Source: Cornus controversa (lineage: Eukaryota > Streptophyta > Magnoliopsida > Cornales > Cornaceae). From it: a stretch of DNA of 64,000 bases. Numbering within the stretch: the first letter of the stretch is position 1; the number at the start of each line of letters is the position of its first letter. Shown piece by piece: positions 58,548 through 64,000 of this stretch. The stretch lies in the NCBI GenBank assembly GCA_026545225.1, contig CM048845.1, forward strand, positions 83,231,033 through 83,295,032, given 5' to 3'. The notes below the pieces were generated by a model. The model did not search any database, had not been told where the DNA came from, and saw only the letters and a program-made list of their open reading frames with translations. Position numbers and translations under genes: made by a program.

Positions 58548-61500
58548 ATGGGAATAGACATGGAGTTGGAATTCGACAAATACTGCAAAGTGGGTGGGAG
58601 CCCAAAAACTGTTCTTCCGTCTCCTCGGCAATGTTCAAAAGTTGAAAGGAGAAGCACAAAATCCACATGTAGAAATGATCTATTGAACCTAAAGGGGGAC
58701 TTCAAAGAGATTAATTTCCATCGCTACCGCAGTTCATCATGTAAAAACCTTCCTTCTAGGACTCCTCAGCTGGAAGGAAATGAAGTGCTAAAGCGGGGTT
58801 CTGTATATCAGAGCTCAAAAGAACTAAGGAAGATGAAGAAGATTGCAGCTGTGGAGGGAAGGAGAAAAATTGAGTACTCCCGGAGCAGTGCCACCACTTC
58901 CTCATTTGGTATTGTTGATTCATTGTGTAGTTCAGACGAGGATAGTTCGCTTGTGGAACAGAAGAGATCTTCTGCAATGTCGCTGAACTCAGACTTGAAT
59001 ACAGCATCCACTGGTAAGTCTCATGTAGAACAACGCTCTCAGGACCTTTTAGATCTCTCTTTCCATCGTGGTAGAGATAAGGTTGTCTCATCAGATGGCT
59101 TGTTCGAGATCTCTCTGAATTTTAATAACAGAGAAAATCACTCTGCAGAAAATGTAGAGAGAGAAACAATTGAGGATCCCAAGTTCAGATGTGATCCAGT
59201 TGTTGTTCCTCTAAATGATGGTAATGTTCTTCGGGAGAGAGAATTTGCTCGAACTTTTCAGAAATCCCTATCTGCTAAACTGGCAATGCCTCATTCGCCT
59301 TCTCAACCAGAAAGTGATTGCTCTAAAGCAAGTAGCCCAAAGGCCCGGTTCAGCCCTATCAGAAAGATGTTTGATCCATTCACAAAACCCAAGTTTCAAC
59401 GAAGTCCTTTGGGTTATGCAATTGAACCTGGTGAGCTAGCAACAGCAAGGCTGACAAGCGTTAGGAGGAACAAGACATTTCGGAAATCTTTGTTGCATGA
59501 TTTCTCAAATGCATCTCAATATCCCGAATTTGGTTCTCAGGTTCTGAAGAAGGATCCCCATAATTTAGCTGTGCCATGTTCAGCGGCTCACCTGCATGGC
59601 CACCTCAAGTTGGAAAAGAAACATGGGGTGCCATTTATCGAGTTCTCCTTGAATTTCCCTGAAGATGTTTTTGTCGCCAAGACATGGAAAGCAGACAATA
59701 GTTTAAATTGGGTATATACCTTCCACTCTCTTCGCCACAGAAGGAAGAGTAATGCCGGTGGATGGGGATTGAAGGATATCAACAAAGAATCCTCTATTGT
59801 GGGACAGATGCAGGTATCCTGTTATTTATGTACGGAGCTAAAAAATGCAGGATCTTTTGACAACTCCATGGTGACAGAGTTTGTGTTATATGATATTGCA
59901 CATGCAAGAAAAAGCATGGCTGCTCAAGAAAACCTTAACTGTTCCCCTGATGTTGATAAACCTTCGAGGTGTTCAAATGAAAGGTCAGTTGGGGCGACAT
60001 GTGAGTTGGATGAAGCATCTGATAAATCAAAGCTCAAATTTGGACCAAACTGTACTTCTGGTATTGACCATTTTGATTCAAGTGCTCATCCTTGGCTGCC
60101 TGCCAATTTGCATCCAAACCTTGAAATTGCAGCCATTGTTACACAAGTCCCACTTGAGAAGAGAGAGAGCCTGAAATACATGAGAGGGGGTGCGAAGAGT
60201 GATCGACGACATTCAAACTCACTTGACCTCTCTGTGGTTGAGCAGAGGAAGAAAGGCAACCCTGATTGCTTAAGCCTGGCAAAGGTGAATGTGGTGATTC
60301 CTTCTGGAAGCCATAGTTTGCCGAGTACCAAAAGTTGTGGCCCTTCACCATTACTAGATCGATGGAGGTTGGGTGGAGGCTGTGACTGTGGTGGCTGGGA
60401 CATGGCATGCCCCCTCACTGTTTTCAGCAATTCCACTATTCCGAGTACTGACGATCATCCACTCACCGAAACTCACAGGCCTTTGGAACTTTTTGTTCAG
60501 GTAAGCTTCTCATCTGATGAAACATACCAGTTTCACATTCACAACTTTTAAAAAATTTCTGTCAAGCATTGTGGATAATGATTGATTTAAACAAACAGAA
60601 GATAAAAACACCCGGTTAATGCATGGGGCTGGGATCCTTCCTTGAAACCCACCTGATTACGGTCTTCAATATATATATTTTTTGATTAGTAGTTCAACTT
60701 TTTAGCAAGTACGCCCCACAAGCCCTACCGTCTGTGCCAAACCCACCTTTGGCCATCCTAGTGCTCTCACTCAAGTTACAGGCTCACGTTACCAAGCCCG
60801 GCATTAGAACGGAGTTTTATTATGGTGAGCGGCAATGTATTCAATTCATGCAGTTCTAAATCTATGGTACATTAAGAGGGTTTAGGAAGTGATATGAAAT
60901 ATAATCCCATTCTGTTACTGTTATGGGGCATTTGAAATTAACCTATTTTTCTTATTAAATGAACTTATTTGTTCATCATATACTTATCTATGAATTTTTT
61001 TGCTTTTTTCAGTCCTTGCGATATGTATTTATGTATACAAGGAATAAATTATATTGGGCAAAATAGCCCTTCTGAAAGAAAAGGCTACATAGTCCCTCTT
61101 GTAGCTTTCTGCAACTCATAGTCCCTCTTGTGGCTTTCATATACTTATCTATGAAATTTTTTGCTTTTTTCAGTTCTTGTGATATGTATTTATGTATACA
61201 AATAATAAATTATATTGGGCAAAATAGCCCTTCTGAAAGAAAAGGCTACATAGTCCCTCTTGTAGCTTTCTGCAACTCATAGTCCCTCTTGTGGCTTTCT
61301 GCAACTGGTCATTGTAGTAACTGTAGAATAAATCATACCAGTAAATAACTAAATATTACCTCTTCTTCCCCCCACCCAAACAAGAAGAGGAAAATAAGCT
61401 ACAAGGGACCATAATGCTGGTGTTCTCCCCCTTCTCCATTTTTGGTTAACTAGATTTAATGGTAGATGTTTAAATGTAATTATTATTACTATTATTTGTT

Positions 61501-61966
61501 AAGCTAAATGTTAATTATTGGTTGAAGTTCAATCCAAATGCAACTTGCTTTGTCTAAGACTTGAAGTGGTGCTCATGCTTTGTTACAAACACGGTCACTG
61601 TCTCACAAATTGTTACTTGATTCTACTTGCATACAGGGACCAAAAGGGAGAACACCAGCATTGAACATAAGAGTTATTGAAGAGGGATTGTACGCAGTTG
61701 ACTTCCATGCACAGTTATCTACATTACAAGCATTCTCTATTTGTGTTGCCATCTTGCATAGTACGGAAGCCTCCATTGCTGTTGGGCAGGAGAGAAACAA
61801 AGAAATGTTGCATTGCAATTCTCTGGGAGTGTTTATTGGAAAGGAAGTGAAATATTTAATTGAAACAGTCAGAGAGGAGGAAAAGAGGAAAGTTAATCCA
61901 AAGATGCAAGAAATTCAACCATCTTTTGTAGTCAATCCACCCTTTTCTCCAATTGCTAGAGTATAG
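58548..61966 (+). CDS. DUF3527 domain protein, 2 coding exons, 760 aa
   Basis: Coding exons 58548-60500 (651 codons) and 61637-61966 (109 codons plus stop), joined GT-AG in frame at ELFVQ-GPKGRTPAL. The first ATG (MGIDMELEFDKYC) is chosen because it lies just after a probable leader acceptor and the N-terminus resembles other plant members. Visible: basic, Ser-rich N-terminal half with YRSSSCKNLPSRTP; SPIRKMFDPFTKPK near residue 270; then the conserved DUF3527 region in the second half (HGVPFIEFSLNFPEDVFVAKTW, WGWDMACPL-like WDMACPLTVF, and in exon 2 YAVDFHAQLSTLQAFSICVAILHSTEA). No signal peptide or membrane segment. The family is plant-specific with no established biochemical function, so none is assigned. 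Complete, no frameshift. Confidence 0.93.
60977..61298. repeat. 161 bp tandem duplication in the DUF3527 intron
   Basis: Two copies start at 60977 and 61138 with CATATACTTATCTATGAA and continue through ATTGGGCAAAATAGCCCTTC and GGCTACATAGTCCCTCTTGT with few differences. A shorter echo (ATAGTCCCTCTTGT) recurs inside each copy. Confidence 0.9.
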
Positions 61967-62702
61967 ACTTCATGACTTTGCTTGGTAAGGCAGAGATGAG
62001 TTCTCAGAGAGCCCCAGATGAGGTATATATCTGTATTGACTATTACCAAGATGTTTCGAAGATTTTGTGGATAGAGATAGACCCAAGTCTCCAGCTTGCC
62101 TGGCGAAGCTGAAATGGCTTTCCAGTGAATTCCAGATTGGGATTACAGATATGGCTACCAGTTCTCACTACTTGCATGAAAGATTACTACACTGGAGGTA
62201 CAAAAATCCTTTTGTAGAACTATTCAATTCGTTCTTACTTACATAGTCAAACTTGAACAAAACACAATACTGTCCATATTATGAGTCGATAGTGAGGAAA
62301 AAGGGGGCTTAACCATCAATTGTTGAGAGATGATGCTTCTTTCACTTTGTACTGTGTAAAATTAATGATGGGTAAGGTGTTATAGGGAAGTAGATACTAA
62401 AGATGCATTCAGAAAGCTTCAGTTTCCAATATTGCTGATACCAAACAGATCACATCTCTGCTTTTGGCAATTTCGGTATCTAGAAAAAATTGGAAATGAC
62501 CTACTCTTACCTTTTTCTTATATGAAAACTATGAATTTCAAATATTTTGCTCTCATCCCATAGTATGCGTTATTTCAAGAATGGCAAACCTTTGGAATCC
62601 AACAGCAGGTATAAACTCCTCTTACTGTTTTCATTTCCTTCACAGCAGCGTCTTTTGTTACATTTTACAAGAAATTTTGCTTACACAAAATATCCATATT
62701 TT
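61967..62702. other. 3' UTR of the DUF3527 gene and short intergenic gap
   Basis: No further coding sequence recognised. The DUF3527 gene (plus) and the PPR relic (minus) converge here, about 0.7 kb apart. Confidence 0.5.
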
Positions 62703-64000
62703 TCATGAAGCTGACCTTTCAACTTCAAGTGAACTACATCCTATAACTCTTTGAACTCCTCTCTCACTTATCAGGCTTCTAATCTTGTGGACATCATCCC
62801 ATCCTCCCTTGCTCACATAAGTATTTAATGGTAGCTTATTGTAACCTGCTGTTTTTGGGTCTAATTCAACCACACTATCCTCTGCTGCTTTCCCTATGTC
62901 AAACTTTCCATATATCTTACAAGCACCGAAGAAGGCACCCCAAATCCTGATGTCCGGTTCCATCGGCATTTGCCTGATGAACTGAAATGCTTCGTCGATG
63001 AAGCCTGCCCTCCCAATAAGATCAACCATAGTGACAAAGTGCTCCATCTTTGGTTCAATGCCAAACTGTTCAATCATATAATCAAAGACTTTGTGGCCTT
63101 CGCTAACTAGAATCTAACCATTCTGGTGTGACTACAAGAAGAAAGTAACAAGAAGGAAACACACCATCAGGAACTATGCCTCTCTTCAACATCCTGAAGA
63201 AACTCATCAAAGCAGCTTCTCCATATCCATGCATTCCCAAGCCCTGAATTATGGCACTCCATGCGTTTACACTTCTTTGGTAACTGTAAGAAATACTTGA
63301 CAAGCTAAATCTAGTCTTCCACACTTCGAATACGTGCTCATCAGAAGTGCTTCGACAGAGACTGACATAACCGTGGATAGTTTCTCCTGTTCGCAAGCTT
63401 GGAAGGCAATCGACATAGTAACAGCAGTTGGCTTTACACCCTGTGTATGCATCTTGCAGACAAAATTGAGCACCTTATCTAGCTGCCCTTTTCTGCAATA
63501 CCCATTAATCATCACATTCCAATTTACTGCATCTTTATGATGAACCTCATGAAAAAGTTTCTCTACAGAATCTATCATCCCACATTTTGCATACATATCC
63601 GTGATAGCAGTTGATATAGTTGTCTGAGGAAGAACCCAATACAATAACATGAGCATGAAGTGATTCTCCAATATGAATTGCTCCTAATAAACCACATGCA
63701 GGAACAATTTTCAGGGTCACTTTATCTAACCCCATCACTTCAAATCTCATCAAACTAAAGAGCTCGAACGCATCTTCTGGAAGGCCATTCAATGCATATC
63801 CTGAAACCATGCAATTCCAAGAAACCAAATTCCTTTTAGGCATTTCATCAAATGCACAACGGGCTGATTTCAAAGACTCAACTGTGGAGTACATGTCTGT
63901 CAGTGAATTCGCTACAATGACATTGTGGTCAAACCCATATTTTATTATCCTGGTATGGAGTAATTTGCCTTCAGTGAAAGCACTGAGAGCAGCGCAGGCC
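62703..64000 (-). pseudogene. PPR protein (PLS class, E domain) pseudogene, partial
   Basis: Minus-strand frames carry pentatricopeptide repeats: HTRIIKYGFDHNVIVANSLT (about 63960-63900), SARCAFDEMPKRNLVSWNCM and VSGYALNGLPEDAFELFSLM (63870-63770), ITDMYAKCGMIDSVEKLFHE, VNWNVMINGYCRKGQLDKVL, VNAWSAIIQGLGMHGYGEAA, MVDLIGRAGFIDEAFQFIRQ, followed by an E-domain-like WGAFFGACKIYGKFDIGKAA and GCSSLEVE near the 3' end. Such proteins normally bind organellar RNA, some for C-to-U editing. Here the reading frame changes at least three times (near 63600, 63300 and 63100) and TAG/TAA codons intervene, and no DYW domain follows. The 5' part lies outside the window. Sequencing errors could mimic some breaks, but several independent shifts favour a pseudogene. 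Confidence 0.85.

Noticed and set aside
58756-60436. Several minus-strand frames of 65-116 aa
   Set aside because: Antisense shadows of the DUF3527 first exon.

Overview
This is AT-rich nuclear DNA from a flowering plant. The genes are split by GT-AG introns, one product carries a chloroplast transit peptide, and the space between genes is full of plant transposons (Ty1/copia, a Ty3/gypsy-like LTR, Mutator-like, hAT, small MITEs, tRNA-derived SINEs). A eudicot fits best. The glutamate-cysteine ligase has both cysteines of the CC1 pair, which is described as a rosid trait, so a rosid is likely. I cannot name the species.

Layout. (1) 1.2-3.7 kb, minus strand: a complete beta-tubulin gene, 3 exons, 444 aa. 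(2) 7.7-18.1 kb, minus strand: a complete chloroplast glutamate-cysteine ligase (GSH1), 15 coding exons, 526 aa, with a probable extra 5' UTR exon near 18.7-18.95 kb; its introns hold two SINEs and a 3 x 77 bp array. (3) 18.9-27.9 kb: no gene recognised; a 1 kb fold-back Mutator-like MITE, a 564 bp hAT element and several tandem duplications. (4) 27.9-34.4 kb: a decayed Mutator-like element with a convergent GRF-type zinc-finger ORF and a MuDR-class transposase pseudogene; a 702 bp MITE sits in its right end. (5) 36.0-53.0 kb, plus strand: a complete BAH + TFIIS-like gene resembling Arabidopsis AIPP3/BDT1, 8 exons, 568 aa. Its 10.9 kb fifth intron carries an 8.7 kb copia element, itself broken by a 2.5 kb gypsy-like solo LTR and a 1.3 kb hAT MITE. 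Target-site duplications (5, 5 and 8 bp) mark all three insertions. (6) 58.5-62.0 kb, plus strand: a complete DUF3527 protein gene, 2 coding exons, 760 aa. (7) 62.7 kb to the right edge, minus strand: a frameshifted PPR pseudogene that runs off the window.

The genes do not form a pathway: they are ordinary, independently transcribed plant genes. The points I find most worth following are the TE-loaded intron inside a gene whose Arabidopsis relative interacts with the machinery that reads intronic heterochromatin, the TFIIS-like zinc ribbon without the catalytic acidic pair in the same protein, and a one-residue displacement of a redox-switch cysteine in GSH1. Exon borders were read by eye from splice signals, reading frame and family knowledge; no alignment or search was run.
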